NCBI GenBank assembly: GCA_946402065.1
Contig: CAMIVR010000049.1
Coordinates: 1 to 33,779 of the forward strand
Direction of reading: 5' to 3'
Origin: an uncultured Brevibacillus sp.
Lineage (GTDB): Bacteria; Bacillota; Bacilli; Brevibacillales; Brevibacillaceae
Length of the DNA stretch: 33,779 nt
Under the pieces are notes generated by a model, which was not told where the DNA came from, made no database searches, and saw only the letters and a program-made list of their open reading frames with translations. Shown one piece after another: positions 1-7,477 of the stretch (position 1 is its first letter; each line of letters starts with the position of its first letter). A program made the position numbers and the translations under genes.

Positions 1-53
1 GTACTTGGCTTGGGACCAAGGGGTCGCAGGTTCGAATCCTGTCTTCCCGACCA
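1..53 (+). tRNA. tRNA-Pro (anticodon TGG), 5' end cut off by the window
   Basis: The anticodon arm is visible: stem CTTGG at 4-8, a seven-base loop with TGG at 11-13, and stem CCAAG at 16-20. The T-arm contains GGTTCGAATCC, and the encoded CCA end is at 51-53. The acceptor 5' strand and D-arm lie outside the window. It is followed 18 bases later by tRNA-Gly, so this is the end of a tRNA cluster. Confidence 0.93.
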
Positions 54-71
54 TTTTTTTAACGAAATAGT

Positions 72-145
72 GCGGGTGTAGTTCAATGGTAGAACCCCAG
101 CCTTCCAAGCTGGTCGCGTGGGTTCGATTCCCATCACCCGCTCCA
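72..145 (+). tRNA. tRNA-Gly (anticodon TCC)
   Basis: A complete cloverleaf can be drawn. Acceptor strand GCGGGTG at 72-78 pairs with CACCCGC. The anticodon stem CCAGC/GCTGG surrounds a loop with TCC at 104-106. The T-arm has GGGTTCGATTCCC, and the CCA end is encoded. It is the last gene of the tRNA cluster. Confidence 0.97.
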
Positions 146-153
146 TCCATATA

Positions 154-188
154 AAGAAAAGCTGGCCATCGCGGTCAGCTTCTTTTCG
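154..188 (+). terminator. Rho-independent terminator, probably shared by the tRNAs and the facing gene
   Basis: AAGAAAAGCTGGCC and GGTCAGCTTCTTTT form a stem with one mismatch around a short loop. T-rich tracts on both sides let it act in both directions, between the tRNA cluster and the convergent gene that ends at 207. Confidence 0.75.
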
Positions 189-206
189 TTGTTAATGAAA
201 TTTCGT

Positions 207-851
207 TCAAGGCGCCATCGAAAAATCTTCTGCACCAATTAAATAGGAGATAGTCGTGCTAATTGCTGCGTAGAGGAAGGCGATCAAGATGGTGAACAAA
301 ACACCGTACCAGCTCGTTCCACCGGCTTTCTGCAAGGCTGCGTATCGTGCTGTCTCATCCTTGACGGCACTTTTGATGGTGGAAATTCGTTTTTTGGCAA
401 ATACATAGTACATCGAGTTACCCCACAATCCACAGACCACATTAATCGCAATACCGATCGAGTTATTTGCGTGAGAAGAGTTAGGGAGAAGAAAAAAAAT
501 CAGATCTACCAAAAGATACATCGCATTCACAATGAGGACATAGCCGTACATTTTCCGGTAACCCATCCAGAAAATACTGAGAAAAAATGCAGCCCAGTTC
601 CAGCTTATCTTCTTTTCGGGGGCATCACTTATCTCCCACTTTTTTCGGTAATACTCAAACTTTTCCCCTACAAAGCGGAACAGTTCATCAGACTCCTGCA
701 GCTGCCCCTTCGTATTTAGCACGTGTGAAGACACTTGGGCAGCGCTTGCTAGCTCGTTATTGCTCATTACGTCGATAGAGACAGCCCTCCCGCAGGACGG
801 GCAAAATCGGGCGGTTTCCGGCAGTTTGGCGCCACATTGAGAACAGTACAT
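207..851 (-). CDS. Zinc-ribbon membrane protein with DUF2628-like region (214 aa)
   Basis: Function unknown. The N-terminus is a zinc ribbon (C3, C6, C17, C20; motifs CSQC and CPSC). After a roughly 50-residue linker comes a membrane region whose opening, around WNWAAFFLSIFWMGYRKMY, is typical of DUF2628 proteins; three to four hydrophobic segments follow. The ATG at 851 is chosen because GGAAGGTG sits six bases upstream. A GTG nine bases further upstream would overlap that ribosome binding site. It converges on the tRNA cluster and is divergent from rocF. The family assignment is firm for the zinc ribbon and likely for DUF2628. Confidence 0.82.
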   Translation of the reverse strand: MYCSQCGAKLPETARFCPSCGRAVSIDVMSNNELASAAQVSSHVLNTKGQLQESDELFRFVGEKFEYYRKKWEISDAPEKKISWNWAAFFLSIFWMGYRKMYGYVLIVNAMYLLVDLIFFLLPNSSHANNSIGIAINVVCGLWGNSMYYVFAKKRISTIKSAVKDETARYAALQKAGGTSWYGVLFTILIAFLYAAISTTISYLIGAEDFSMAP

Positions 852-911
852 ATATATCACCTTCCATTATGTTCAGGGATGGAGTTCATAACTATGCAAA
901 ATCCTGTCGAG

Positions 912-941
912 TTGAGTCATTTCGCAGATCAAGGCTACAAT
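912..941 (+). promoter_or_regulatory. Sigma-A promoter of rocF
   Basis: TTGAGT at 912-917 and TACAAT at 936-941 are separated by 18 bases, about 33 bases before the chosen rocF start. No GG/GC-type sigma-54 promoter is seen here, unlike the roc genes of B. subtilis. Confidence 0.6.
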
Positions 942-973
942 AAGGCATAGACAGAGAAGGGATGGAAGCAAAC

Positions 974-1870
974 ATGAACAAAAACATGACCATTATTGGA
1001 GTGCAAATGGACTTAGGTGCAGATCGTCGCGGAGTGGACATGGGACCGAGCGCGATCCGCTATGCAGGTGTGGTTAACCGGCTTGAGAGCATGGGTTTTT
1101 CGATCAAGGATATCGGGAACATCCCTGTCGATCGGCCCAATCAACTCGTCAGTACAGATCATCACAAATACTTAGATCAGGTAGTCGATGCAAATACCAA
1201 ACTGGCGGAAGCTGTCAACAAAGAGATGCAGGAAGGCCGTTTTCCGCTGGTATTGGGCGGTGATCACAGTATTGCGATGGGAACGATTGCGGGTGTCACA
1301 AGGCACGTGAAAAATTTGGGCGTAATCTGGTTTGATGCCCACGGCGATTTGAATACGGGTGAAACGACTCCGTCAGGCAATATTCACGGGATGCCGCTGG
1401 CAGCAAGTCTGGGGCTTGGCCACGAGCGCCTCGTCAATATTGGTGGATTTGCGCCCAAATTAAAGCCGGAAAACATTGTCATTATCGGTGCCCGGGATCT
1501 TGATGCGCCTGAACGGGCATTGATCAAAGAACTTGGCATCAAGGTATACACGATGCACGAGATCGACCGCTTGGGTATGGCACGGGTCATGGACGAAGCA
1601 GTTGCACACGTTAGCAAGGGAACAGACGGCGTTCATTTGAGCCTGGACTTGGATGGTTTGGACCCACATGATGCACCAGGCGTAGGAACCCCGGTAATCG
1701 GCGGGATTTCCTATCGGGAAGGACACCTGGCCATGGAAATTCTCGCTGAGGCGGATGTGTTAATTTCTGCCGAATTTGTTGAAGTCAATCCGATTCTCGA
1801 TCGGGAAAATCTAACGGCGAAAGTCGCTGTGGCTCTGATGAGCTCTGCTTTTGGCGACAAGCTCTTATAA
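974..1870 (+). CDS. rocF: Arginase (298 aa)
   Basis: Hydrolyses L-arginine to ornithine and urea in the cytoplasm with a binuclear manganese centre. The metal-binding motifs are present: GGDHS (H98), DAHGD (D121, H123, D125) and the later SLDLDGLDP. The protein aligns end to end with B. subtilis RocF, including the C-terminal KLL. The start at 974 (MNKNMTIIG) matches the family N-terminus; an in-frame ATG at 962 adds four residues and lies directly against AGAAGGG, so it is less likely. The gene stands alone, not in a rocDEF operon, with its own promoter. Confidence 0.96.
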   Translation: MNKNMTIIGVQMDLGADRRGVDMGPSAIRYAGVVNRLESMGFSIKDIGNIPVDRPNQLVSTDHHKYLDQVVDANTKLAEAVNKEMQEGRFPLVLGGDHSIAMGTIAGVTRHVKNLGVIWFDAHGDLNTGETTPSGNIHGMPLAASLGLGHERLVNIGGFAPKLKPENIVIIGARDLDAPERALIKELGIKVYTMHEIDRLGMARVMDEAVAHVSKGTDGVHLSLDLDGLDPHDAPGVGTPVIGGISYREGHLAMEILAEADVLISAEFVEVNPILDRENLTAKVAVALMSSAFGDKLL

Positions 1871-1917
1871 AGAAAGCGTACTACAATCGTCAGCTTTTGG
1901 GAAGATTGGGCAAAATG

Positions 1918-1946
1918 AAAGGAGGGTGAAGACCCTCCACTTTTTA
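1918..1946 (+). terminator. Rho-independent terminator between rocF and the Spo0E-like gene
   Basis: GGAGGGT at 1921-1927 pairs with ACCCTCC at 1932-1938 around GAAG, with AAA before and TTTTT after. It can serve both convergent genes, and its T-tract touches the stop codon of the minus-strand gene. Confidence 0.85.
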
Positions 1947-2102
1947 TTGTGGGCTGGATGCGTGTGGGAGCTGGTTCAGGAGTTGGTCCAGGCGGACACT
2001 GAGCGCAACCAGCTCGGGTGTAATCGCTGCATGCAGCTTGTACGAATCATTTAACTCTTTTCGTAATTCTTCAATCTGTGCATACAACGGTTCGTTGGGC
2101 AT
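1944..2102 (-). CDS. Spo0E-like aspartyl-phosphate phosphatase family protein (52 aa)
   Basis: Small, probably all-helical protein. Its two predicted helices (about residues 6-20 and 29-46) and the motif LSVRLDQLLNQ resemble the SxxLD signature of the Spo0E family, which dephosphorylates Spo0A-P and delays sporulation. The start at 2102 is set by AAAGGGGTG eight bases upstream. A longer reading to 2147 has no such site. The family call rests on this short motif and on length, so the exact target is inferred. It converges on rocF. Confidence 0.72.
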   Translation of the reverse strand: MPNEPLYAQIEELRKELNDSYKLHAAITPELVALSVRLDQLLNQLPHASSPQ

Positions 2103-2212
2103 TCGAACTGCACCCCTTTTTGTGATATTGTAAAAAGAAGCTACCACCTTTAGTATATAGTTCGGCAGATATTTTATTCCTTTTTATGGAAAAGTAAATG
2201 CGGAAATAAAAC

Positions 2213-2238
2213 TGAAACTCGCGGAAAGCTGAATCGTA
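2213..2238 (+). promoter_or_regulatory. SigW-type autoregulatory promoter
   Basis: TGAAAC at 2213-2218 and CGTA at 2235-2238 are separated by exactly 16 bases. This is the consensus recognised by extracytoplasmic sigma factor SigW, placed 33 bases before the sigW start codon, as expected for autoregulation of sigW-rsiW. Confidence 0.9.
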
Positions 2239-2271
2239 TAGTAGATGTACGGCGTTGCCGGGGAGGATCGC

Positions 2272-2835
2272 ATGGAATTTGTTGAGAAACGATTGGTAAA
2301 AAGGGCAAAGCGAGGCGATCGTGAGGCCTTTGTTGAATTGATCGAAATCTATAAAGATAAAATTTTCCAATTAGCTTTTCGGATGGTGGGAAATCGCCAT
2401 GAGGCTGAAGATATTGCGCAGGAGACGTTTTTGCGCGTCTATGCCAACCTTCAGTCCTATGACGAAAGCTACAAATTCTCCACGTGGATTTACCGAATCG
2501 CAACCAATCTGTGTATCGACCGGGGAAGAAAGAAAAAGCCGGATTTTTCGTTGGACGAAGAAACGGAGGGTACAGAGGGGCTTGATTGGTACTCACGCTT
2601 GCCCGCCAAAGACAAAACGCCGGAGGAAAAGCTGATGACACAGGAAGTACAAGAAACCGTGCAAGAAGCATTGTCAAAGCTGGCTCCCAAATACCGTGCA
2701 GTGATGGTCCTGCGCTATATCGAGGATCTGACGCTCCAGGAGATCAGTGATGCGTTGCAGTTGCCGATAACTACGATCAAAACGCGCATACACCGCGGCC
2801 GTGAAGCGCTGCGTGCCAAGCTGAGATTTATGTAA
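2272..2835 (+). CDS. sigW: RNA polymerase ECF sigma factor SigW (187 aa)
   Basis: Extracytoplasmic-function sigma factor that directs transcription of cell-envelope stress and antimicrobial-resistance genes. Region 2 (about residues 20-90) carries AEDIAQETF and KFSTWIYRIATN. Region 4 (about 130-182) carries the helix-turn-helix LTLQEISDALQLP followed by TTIKTRIHRGREALR. The length equals that of B. subtilis SigW. The ATG at 2272 follows GGGGAGG by five bases; a longer upstream reading lacks support. It is preceded by its own promoter type and followed after 21 bases by the anti-sigma gene. Confidence 0.96.
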   Translation: MEFVEKRLVKRAKRGDREAFVELIEIYKDKIFQLAFRMVGNRHEAEDIAQETFLRVYANLQSYDESYKFSTWIYRIATNLCIDRGRKKKPDFSLDEETEGTEGLDWYSRLPAKDKTPEEKLMTQEVQETVQEALSKLAPKYRAVMVLRYIEDLTLQEISDALQLPITTIKTRIHRGREALRAKLRFM

Positions 2836-2856
2836 GCGAAAGGAGTAAGGGTAAAG

Positions 2857-3480
2857 ATGGAATGCCGAGAAACACGCGTTATGATCCATGAATATCTGGA
2901 TGATGATCTTGACGAGTTTGCCAATGAGCAGTTGCAAAGACATCTGCGAGAATGTGACCAATGCCGTCAGCACATGTACGAACTGCAAAAGGCGATTGCC
3001 TTTGTCCAAAGTGCCTCCCACGCTTTTGTATCGTCTGACTTTACTGCCCGGATTATCGCGCAATTGCCATCCCAGAAAAAAAGCAGGCTGTTGTCCCACT
3101 GGTTCCGCCGCCATCCTGTACTGACGGCTGCCGCAGTATTTTTGATCATGATGATGGGCAGCCTTGTAACGTCATGGTTTGATCAAGACAACATGCTGCA
3201 AGTCTCCTCCAATAACGTTGATAAGCTGAAGATCGACAGAGAGCGCAATGTCGTCGTCGTGCCGGAGGGAACGACGATCGATGGCGACTTGATCGTTCGC
3301 AACGGCAGTGTCGATGTGCAAGGTGCCGTCAAAGGAAACGTCGTGGCGATTGAAGGGAAAGTGTTCCTCGCGTCGACAGCCCAGGTCGCCGGCAATACGG
3401 AATCGGTCGAGGCCATATTTGATTGGATCTGGTATCAACTGAAAAATATAGGAAATGACTTGCTTCCCGTGTTTCGTTAA
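2857..3480 (+). CDS. rsiW: Anti-sigma-W factor RsiW (207 aa)
   Basis: Single-pass membrane protein that sequesters SigW until regulated proteolysis releases it. The cytoplasmic part has the zinc anti-sigma motif (H29, C33, C36 in HLRECDQC). A transmembrane helix lies at about 87-107. The extracellular part is a repetitive beta region with runs such as GDLIVRNGSVDVQG, like the polymer-forming/bactofilin fold. It aligns along its length with B. subtilis RsiW, including the C-terminal FDWIWYQLK. It is translated from ATG after AAAGGAG and is co-transcribed with sigW. Confidence 0.94.
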   Translation: MECRETRVMIHEYLDDDLDEFANEQLQRHLRECDQCRQHMYELQKAIAFVQSASHAFVSSDFTARIIAQLPSQKKSRLLSHWFRRHPVLTAAAVFLIMMMGSLVTSWFDQDNMLQVSSNNVDKLKIDRERNVVVVPEGTTIDGDLIVRNGSVDVQGAVKGNVVAIEGKVFLASTAQVAGNTESVEAIFDWIWYQLKNIGNDLLPVFR

Positions 3481-3498
3481 GAGAAAATAGAAAGACCG

Positions 3499-3529
3499 AA
3501 AGCGCGGCATATTTTGGCCGTGCTTTTTT
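3499..3529 (+). terminator. Rho-independent terminator after sigW-rsiW
   Basis: AAAGCGCGGC and GCCGTGCTTT form a stem with one mismatch over a seven-to-eight-base loop, followed by TTTTTT. It separates sigW-rsiW from the cdaA operon, so the two are at least partly independent units. Confidence 0.85.
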
Positions 3530-3591
3530 CGAGAATGACGAGATAATATAGAGAAAGAACTGAATTGGAGCGAGAATGTGGGGGCTTCGCT

Positions 3592-4407
3592 ATGGTTTTG
3601 ATTGAATATAGCAATATCATCCGCTATGTAATCGACATTTTGTTGGTTACGTACGTCATATATAAATTAATCATGCTCATTCGCGGAACGCGAGCCATGC
3701 AGCTGCTGAAGGGGATTGTGGTGATTATTCTCACCTGGCTCTTGAGCAAATGGTTCCAACTGACAACGCTGCATTGGCTGATGTCTCAGGCCTTCACGTT
3801 CGGAGTGCTGGCACTCGTCATTATCTTTCAGCCGGAATTGCGCAGGGCATTGGAGCAGTTGGGGCGCGGGAAGCTGTTCTCACGCACTTCGACCCAGGAC
3901 GAGGAAGTCGTCAGGCGTACGGTTCAGGAAGTAACGAAATCGACGACGTACATGGCCAAGCGGCGAATCGGTGCGTTGATTGTAATGGAGCGGGAGACGG
4001 GTCTGAGCGATTACGTCGAAACAGGTATTTTGATCAACGGCAAGGTTTCTTCGGAGCTTTTGATCAATATTTTTATCCCCAATACACCACTGCATGACGG
4101 TGCCGTGATTATTCGCAAGGACACTGTACAGGCAGCGGGCTGTTACCTGCCGCTCACAGAAAACCCGACGATTTCCAAGGAACTGGGCACGCGTCACCGC
4201 GCAGGGATTGGCATGAGTGAAGTATCAGACGGTTTAACGATTATCGTCTCGGAAGAAACGGGACAAGTATCGCTTGCCGCCAACGGGGAAATCATACGCA
4301 ATTTATCGGAAGAACAATTGACTCAAATGCTACTGGAACAGCTGAACCCGCAGACAAAGAGCAAGTCCATGGGAAGTCGTTGGCAATGGGGGCGAAAGCA
4401 TGGATAG
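3592..4407 (+). CDS. cdaA: Diadenylate cyclase CdaA (271 aa)
   Basis: Makes cyclic di-AMP from two ATP at the membrane; c-di-AMP controls potassium and osmolyte uptake and cell-wall homeostasis. Three transmembrane helices fill residues 11-80. The DAC domain follows, with catalytic motifs DGA (169-171) and RHR (201-203), plus FQPELRRALEQLGRG, the helix that follows the last membrane span. The ATG at 3592 is chosen for the family-like N-terminus and TGGGGGC six bases upstream; a TTG at 3565 would add nine residues. It overlaps cdaR by eight bases. Confidence 0.95.
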   Translation: MVLIEYSNIIRYVIDILLVTYVIYKLIMLIRGTRAMQLLKGIVVIILTWLLSKWFQLTTLHWLMSQAFTFGVLALVIIFQPELRRALEQLGRGKLFSRTSTQDEEVVRRTVQEVTKSTTYMAKRRIGALIVMERETGLSDYVETGILINGKVSSELLINIFIPNTPLHDGAVIIRKDTVQAAGCYLPLTENPTISKELGTRHRAGIGMSEVSDGLTIIVSEETGQVSLAANGEIIRNLSEEQLTQMLLEQLNPQTKSKSMGSRWQWGRKHG

Positions 4408-5641
4408 ATTTATCAACAGTCGTTGGTTTGCACGTGCAGTTGCGTTGCTGTTAGCGATCATGATGTGGATGGTAGTCAATCTGGAAACGGATCAGGTCGC
4501 TCCTGTCGATTCCAATCAACCCGTGTTTATAAATGAAGTCAGCTTGCATGTCAGGTATGACGAAGAGCGTTATGAAGTGGTCAAGCAGCCTACATCAGTG
4601 AAGATCGCCGTAGAGAGCAACAATCCGTTTTACAATCACAATTTTATTTCACCCGACTCCTACGAGCTCTATGTCGATTTGAACGGGCAGGGACCAGGGA
4701 CTCACCGTGTTCCTGTCCGCTATAAAGGTTTTCCGGATGGGGCAAAAGTAGTAGTCACACCAGATTACGTCGATGTTACGCTGGAAGAGAAGCAGACGGT
4801 GGAGAAGGATGTCACCGTGGAGCTGCTCGGCAAAGTCGCGGATGGCTATACGGCGGGAGAACCGATCGTGAAGCCGTTTAAAGTACATGTCAGGGTTCCG
4901 GCCAGCCAGGTAAACAATATCGGCGGTGTACGGGCTTCCGTCAACCTTGACGGTGCGACGGAGGGGATCAAGACGACCGTGCCGTTAAAGGTGTTGGACA
5001 AGTCAGGGAATGCCATGCAGAAGGTCCAGATCAACCCGCTGACGGCAGAAGTGACAATCCCGGTGACAAGCCCATTTGTCACCGTTCCCATCAAAATGAA
5101 CTTGACGAACGACTTGCCTGATGGCTATAGTTTGGCTAGTGTGGAACAGAATGCGGAGGAGGCGACCGTATACGGACCGAAGGAAGTAATCGACGCCATA
5201 AAGGCAAGCACGTATCCAGGTCCGGAGATTGATCTGAGCAAGATTAATTCGGATCGACTGTTGCAGTTAAAAATGCCACTGATGGATAAAGTAGTAAAGG
5301 TAGAGCCGGAATATCTCGAGATTTCATTGAAAGTGGCTCCGTCAAAGACGAAACGGATAGAAAAGGTTCCCCTGCGCGTAACCGGACTGCCTGAAGGAAA
5401 ACTGGCCCAGGTGCTGACGCCGGATGGACAAGAAATATCGACGATTGATTTCGACGTGGTCGGTGCAGAGCAAAATCTGCAGTCCCTGACCAAAGACGAT
5501 GTTCAGGTCGTGGCGGATGTGAGCAACTTGCCCGATGGCGTACATGAGATTACGGTTGTTTATAATTTGCCGGGTTATTTGAAACCCGCGACAACTGCCC
5601 TGAAGCAAGTTACGATCAAAATCACGGACAAGAATGGCTAA
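4400..5641 (+). CDS. cdaR: CdaA regulatory protein CdaR, YbbR-domain protein (413 aa)
   Basis: Membrane-anchored extracytoplasmic protein that binds CdaA and modulates its cyclase activity. The N-terminal helix at about 9-27 (FARAVALLLAIMMWMVVNL) is the anchor. The rest is a series of YbbR beta domains (about four), seen as repeated patterns of V-rich strands with P-D-G turns such as LPDGYSL and LPDGVHEI. It starts inside the end of cdaA (ATGGATAG overlap), which indicates translational coupling. glmM follows after 39 bases, as in B. subtilis. Confidence 0.93.
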   Translation: MDRFINSRWFARAVALLLAIMMWMVVNLETDQVAPVDSNQPVFINEVSLHVRYDEERYEVVKQPTSVKIAVESNNPFYNHNFISPDSYELYVDLNGQGPGTHRVPVRYKGFPDGAKVVVTPDYVDVTLEEKQTVEKDVTVELLGKVADGYTAGEPIVKPFKVHVRVPASQVNNIGGVRASVNLDGATEGIKTTVPLKVLDKSGNAMQKVQINPLTAEVTIPVTSPFVTVPIKMNLTNDLPDGYSLASVEQNAEEATVYGPKEVIDAIKASTYPGPEIDLSKINSDRLLQLKMPLMDKVVKVEPEYLEISLKVAPSKTKRIEKVPLRVTGLPEGKLAQVLTPDGQEISTIDFDVVGAEQNLQSLTKDDVQVVADVSNLPDGVHEITVVYNLPGYLKPATTALKQVTIKITDKNG

Positions 5642-5680
5642 TCGTTACTGATTGTAAAAGGAAAGAAAAGAGGGACATGG

Positions 5681-7027
5681 ATGGGGAAGTATTTCGGAAC
5701 AGATGGTGTTCGCGGTGTGGCAAACGCACAACTAACACCCGAGCTAGCATTTAAAGTAGGAAGAATCGGCGGCTACGTTCTAACCAGAAACAAGCTCGAA
5801 GGCAAACCGAAAGTAGTCATTGGCAGAGATACACGCATTTCCGGCCACATGCTGGAGAGTTCACTGATCGCAGGTCTGCTCTCCGTGGGTGCCGAAGTCG
5901 TACGGCTGGGTGTGATCCCGACATCAGGCGTCGCCTATCTGACACGGGCTCTGGGTGCAGATGCAGGTGTCATGATATCTGCTTCACACAATCCTTTTCC
6001 GGATAACGGGATTAAATTCTTTGGCAGTAACGGGTTTAAGCTGTCTGATGACATTGAAGGCGAGATCGAGCAGTATCTGGATGCCGCAGAAGACACGTTG
6101 CCAAGGCCGACAGGGGAGAAGATCGGAACCGTGATCGACTTCCTTGAGGGAGGACAAAAATATCTGTCCCATCTGAAAGGCTCCGTGACGGAGCGGTTCG
6201 ATGGACTAAAAGTCGTGTTGGATTGCGCCAATGGGGCCGTCTCCTCGCTGGCAGCCCGCCTCTTCGCTGATGTCGAAGCGGAAGTGATTACAATCGGGGC
6301 AAACCCGAACGGGGTCAATATCAACGAGCAGTGCGGTTCGACGCATCCTGCCAAATTGCAGGAAGAAGTGGTGAAGCAAAAGGCAGACCTGGGGCTCTCC
6401 TTCGACGGTGATGCTGACCGCTGCATCGCCGTAGATGAAACGGGCGAAATCGTCGACGGCGATTACATCATGGCGATTTGTGCCCGCGCGTTAAAGGCCA
6501 AAGGCAAGCTCAACAACAACACGATCGTCACGACGGTCATGGCCAATCTCGGCTTTTTCAAAGCGATGGAAGAGGCTATGATCAACACGACCAAGACGGC
6601 CGTGGGCGACCGCTATGTAGTCGAAGAGATGCTTCGCGGCGGCTACAATCTCGGCGGCGAGCAGTCCGGGCATATCGTCTTCCTCGATTACAACACGACA
6701 GGAGACGGGTTGTTGACTGGCCTGCAACTGCTCAACATTATCAAGGAATCGGGCAAGCCTCTGTCTGTATTGAAGCAGGCGATGACCAAGTTCCCGCAGG
6801 TCCTGGTCAATGTGCCGGTTGTCGACAAATCAAAGCTGGATGGCAATGAAGCGATCGAGCAGAAGATTAAAGAAGTGGAAGCGGAGCTGGCTGGCAATGG
6901 CCGGGTGCTCGTACGCCCGTCCGGTACGGAACCGATCGTGCGGGTAATGGCGGAAGGACCTGATGCGGATGAACTCGCGCAATTGGTCGAGCGGATTGTC
7001 GAGGTTGTAAAACAGGAACTGGCATAA
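5681..7027 (+). CDS. glmM: Phosphoglucosamine mutase (448 aa)
   Basis: Converts glucosamine-6-phosphate to glucosamine-1-phosphate for UDP-GlcNAc and peptidoglycan synthesis. The N-terminus [12 protein letters not shown] is invariant in the family. The active-site serine is S102 in ISASHNP. The magnesium loop is DGDADR (D242, D244, D246), the sugar-binding motif GGEQSGH comes next, and the phosphate-binding RPSGTEP is near the C-terminus. Length is normal. GlmM physically inhibits CdaA in B. subtilis, which fits this gene order. Translation starts after AAAAGAGGG. Confidence 0.97.
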   Translation: MGKYFGTDGVRGVANAQLTPELAFKVGRIGGYVLTRNKLEGKPKVVIGRDTRISGHMLESSLIAGLLSVGAEVVRLGVIPTSGVAYLTRALGADAGVMISASHNPFPDNGIKFFGSNGFKLSDDIEGEIEQYLDAAEDTLPRPTGEKIGTVIDFLEGGQKYLSHLKGSVTERFDGLKVVLDCANGAVSSLAARLFADVEAEVITIGANPNGVNINEQCGSTHPAKLQEEVVKQKADLGLSFDGDADRCIAVDETGEIVDGDYIMAICARALKAKGKLNNNTIVTTVMANLGFFKAMEEAMINTTKTAVGDRYVVEEMLRGGYNLGGEQSGHIVFLDYNTTGDGLLTGLQLLNIIKESGKPLSVLKQAMTKFPQVLVNVPVVDKSKLDGNEAIEQKIKEVEAELAGNGRVLVRPSGTEPIVRVMAEGPDADELAQLVERIVEVVKQELA

Positions 7028-7033
7028 ACGGGT

Positions 7034-7063
7034 AAAAGGAGTAGCACGATGCTGCTCCTTTTT
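7034..7063 (+). terminator. Rho-independent terminator after glmM
   Basis: AAAAGGAG-T-AGCA pairs with TGCT-G-CTCCTTTT around CGA, ending in a T-tract. It closes the cdaA-cdaR-glmM unit before the glmS leader. Confidence 0.88.
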
Positions 7064-7106
7064 GCATACACTTTTGCGATAGGAAGTTCTTGGCTAAAAC
7101 TTCTTA

Positions 7107-7135
7107 TTGTTAGCAGGTGGAAGCTGTGGTAAAGT
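7107..7135 (+). promoter_or_regulatory. Candidate promoter of the glmS leader
   Basis: TTGTTA at 7107-7112 and TAAAGT at 7130-7135 are separated by 17 bases. It lies between the glmM terminator and the ribozyme, so it would start a transcript with about 80 bases before the cleavage site. Confidence 0.45.
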
Positions 7136-7221
7136 ATGAACTGTATTTGCAATACTTGGCTTGCACGAAGGAGGCGATCGTGCCGAGAAAATGAATTGGC
7201 AGTAACTCTCTTTGGTAAAAC

Positions 7222-7372
7222 AAAGCGCCAGCACTGTAGCTGCCCGACATGGAGTACAGTGGACGAGGTGGAGGTTTATCGAAAGTTTCGGCGGGTACCT
7301 CCCGGTAGATGTATCACTATCGTGAATATAGGGACAAAACAGCGGGGCAACCCGCTGCACAAACACCTATTG
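7222..7372 (+). ncRNA. glmS ribozyme: glmS self-cleaving ribozyme-riboswitch
   Basis: Responds to glucosamine-6-phosphate by cleaving the glmS mRNA, which lowers GlmS synthesis. The sequence shows the conserved AGCGCCAG at the cleavage site (between A7224 and G7225), the core GACGAGGTGGAGG (7262-7274), TTATCGAA, TTTCGGCGGG and CCTCCCGG, then the P3/P4 region with the hairpin AGCGGGgcaaCCCGCT. The 3' limit is set by AATATAGG pairing with CCTATT. It resembles the B. subtilis ribozyme closely in the core. The distance from its end to the glmS ATG is about 105 bases. Confidence 0.95.
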
Positions 7373-7408
7373 CTGATACATAGGCATATCATACACAATA
7401 CGTGAGAT

Positions 7409-7454
7409 GACGGGGCCACACCCCGTTTCAGTAAAGTTGGGCTGTGTCCCCGTC
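7409..7454 (+). promoter_or_regulatory. Alternative hairpins between the glmS ribozyme and the start codon
   Basis: ACGGGG (7410-7415) can pair with CCCCGT (7421-7426) in a tight hairpin. Alternatively, GACGGGG plus ACAC (7409-7421) can pair with GTGTCCCCGTC (7444-7454). The two structures exclude each other. The second ends just before the ribosome binding site GAGAGGGG. The pairing is seen; a regulatory role is inference. Confidence 0.45.
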
Positions 7455-7477
7455 CATGGAGAGGGGATTCTTTAAAC

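Noticed and set aside
5935..6426. Long minus-strand frame inside glmM
   Set aside because: Shadow of a strongly conserved gene; no ribosome binding site and no recognisable domain.
7136..7405. An open frame of 89 codons across the glmS leader
   Set aside because: It overlaps the ribozyme core, whose conserved bases fully explain the sequence; no ribosome binding site.
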